Assembly (NCBI GenBank): GCA_964409675.1
Contig: CAYPEF010000001.1
Location: 1-64,000, forward strand
Source: CAYMDD01 sp964409675
GTDB taxonomy: Bacteria; Pseudomonadota; Alphaproteobacteria; Rickettsiales; SXRF01
Direction: 5' to 3'
Length of the DNA: 64,000 bases
A program made the position numbers and the translations under genes. Position 1 is the first letter of the stretch; every line of letters begins with the position of its first letter. The notes below the pieces were generated by a model. The model saw nothing but the letters and a program-made list of their open reading frames with translations. It was not told where the DNA came from and did not search any database. Below are positions 63,330 to 64,000 of the stretch, one piece after another.

Positions 63330-63776
63330 ATGTACAAACAACAATACCGGGCCTACGCCAGCGCCACCCAGACCGTTGCCAAGACCCGCCAGATCATTAT
63401 GCTATACGATGCCGCTATCCGCAATCTGCAGCAGGCGAGGGACATCCTGCAGGATCACAGCCGCATTGAAGAACGCTTCCGCCTGCTCAGCCGCGCCAAT
63501 GAAATCGTCTACGGCTTGCAGGGTTGCCTGGATTTCGACAATGGCGGCGAGGTGGCAAAAGTGCTGTATGATTTCTATTCCTCTGTCGATGCGCGCATCC
63601 TAAGCCTGCACCGCCTGCAGAACCCGGCCGTGTGCGACCAGCTGATCAAGGATATGAAGGCCATGCGCGACACCTGGGACGAAATCGACCGCGCCGGCGC
63701 ATCCGATGAGAATGCGCCCCCCGCAGGCGCGGTGCCGCCAGCCGGCGGCGACGGCAGCATGGCGATTTCCGCTTAA
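63330..63776 (+). CDS. fliS: Flagellin export chaperone FliS
   Basis: From ATG 63330 the 148-residue protein has the FliS pattern: YRAYASATQTVAKTRQIIML then LYDAAIRNLQQARDIL, RLLSRANEIVYGLQGCLDFD and a helix VLYDFYSSVDARILSLHR. FliS binds the flagellin C-terminus and prevents early polymerisation. The C-terminal 25 residues are Pro/Ala/Gly-rich. It follows fliD by 21 bases; an in-frame TTG at 63321 is less likely. Confidence 0.9.
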   Translation: MYKQQYRAYASATQTVAKTRQIIMLYDAAIRNLQQARDILQDHSRIEERFRLLSRANEIVYGLQGCLDFDNGGEVAKVLYDFYSSVDARILSLHRLQNPAVCDQLIKDMKAMRDTWDEIDRAGASDENAPPAGAVPPAGGDGSMAISA

Positions 63777-63834
63777 GTTCTTGCGCGCTCGCAGCAGTAT
63801 ATAAACGCGCTATTTTTCTGGGTTTTCCCGTTTC

Positions 63835-63850
63835 TGGCATGCCTCTTGCA
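63835..63850 (+). promoter_or_regulatory. Sigma-54 promoter
   Basis: TGGCATG-N4-TTGCA matches the sigma-54 consensus TGGCAYR-N4-TTGCW at every specified position, 40 bases before the start at 63891. In a flagellar region this fits the sigma-54-dependent class of flagellar genes. Confidence 0.75.
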
Positions 63851-63890
63851 AGTGTGGAGTACGTACTTTGCATGCATCTGAGGAGCCATC

Positions 63891-64000
63891 ATGCCCAACC
63901 TTGCTACGCTGCCGCTGCCAATTCCTGTGCCGCCCGCCGTTCCGGCCCTGCCGGATGTGGCTTCCGCCGTGCTCAAATCACCCGCCCCTGCAAATAAGCC
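63891..64000 (+). CDS. Start of a proline/alanine-rich protein (partial)
   Basis: The ATG at 63891 follows GAGGAG and opens a frame that runs off the right edge after 36 codons, beginning MPNLATLPLPIPVPPAVPAL. The visible part is low-complexity and proline-rich, and no family can be assigned. Its sigma-54 promoter and position after fliS suggest a flagellar product; hook-length control protein FliK often has such a start, but this is only a guess. Confidence 0.6.
   Translation, partial: MPNLATLPLPIPVPPAVPALPDVASAVLKSPAPANK

Overview
The window looks like a chromosomal scaffold from an alphaproteobacterium of unsettled order. Most coding sequence is GC-rich. Lineage markers are a ubiquinone pathway gene (coq7), SURF1, a DksA that lacks the zinc cysteines, an MlaE permease with a fused STAS domain, and above all FliX next to flgI and a flgJ/cheL-like gene, an arrangement familiar from Caulobacter-type genomes. 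One run of 100 N (44083-44182) shows this is a draft assembly.

Layout. 1-2434: DsbB end, coq7 and a polytopic membrane protein, tightly overlapping. 2435-4455: an AT-rich single-gene insert (HELGH metallopeptidase) bounded by tRNA-Ser(GGA) and a near copy of that tRNA's 3' end. 4456-9437: fatty-acid desaturase, hybrid sensor kinase, an orphan phage-tail-like protein and a DUF1275 membrane protein. 9438-10955: a second AT-rich single-gene insert (SIR2-like protein) on the 3' side of tRNA-Pro(GGG). 11064-14569: an Mce/Mla lipid-transport operon (mlaE-mlaF-mlaD-lipoprotein). 14748-18663: an HPt protein, then an Rrf2 regulator, YezD-like protein, porin and sulfate-binding protein forming a sulfur-acquisition module, followed at 18823 by the ovothiol enzyme OvoA. 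20996-24591: DUF72, kbl and tdh (threonine catabolism) separated by a GIY-YIG gene lying among palindromic repeats. 24910-32674: glycosyltransferase, MlaC, YceI, SRPBCC, CutA, an orphan ABC ATPase, racemase. 32674-36007: yfgM-bamB-der. 36175-39441: entericidin, trxB, two DUF305 proteins, peroxiredoxin. 39586-47548: SURF1, M32 peptidase, thrC, a gene broken by the assembly gap, an M16 peptidase, an unknown protein and dksA.

47627-64000 is a flagellar region: fliX divergent from flgI-flgJ-flgN-flgK-flgL-fliW, then a TPR-methyltransferase and a FliB-type flagellin lysine methylase, then a very large flagellin (1059 aa), a FlaG-like protein, fliD, fliS and the start of another gene. Sigma-54-like sites precede flgI and the last gene, and a sigma-28-like site precedes flagellin. 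FlgK, flagellin and FliD are all enlarged by added or duplicated modules.

The most notable observations are the two minimal tRNA-3'-end inserts that each carry one toxin- or defence-like gene and no integrase, and the coupling of a giant modular flagellin with FliW, FliB and a TPR-methyltransferase. No CRISPR array, rRNA, transposase or integrase was seen.
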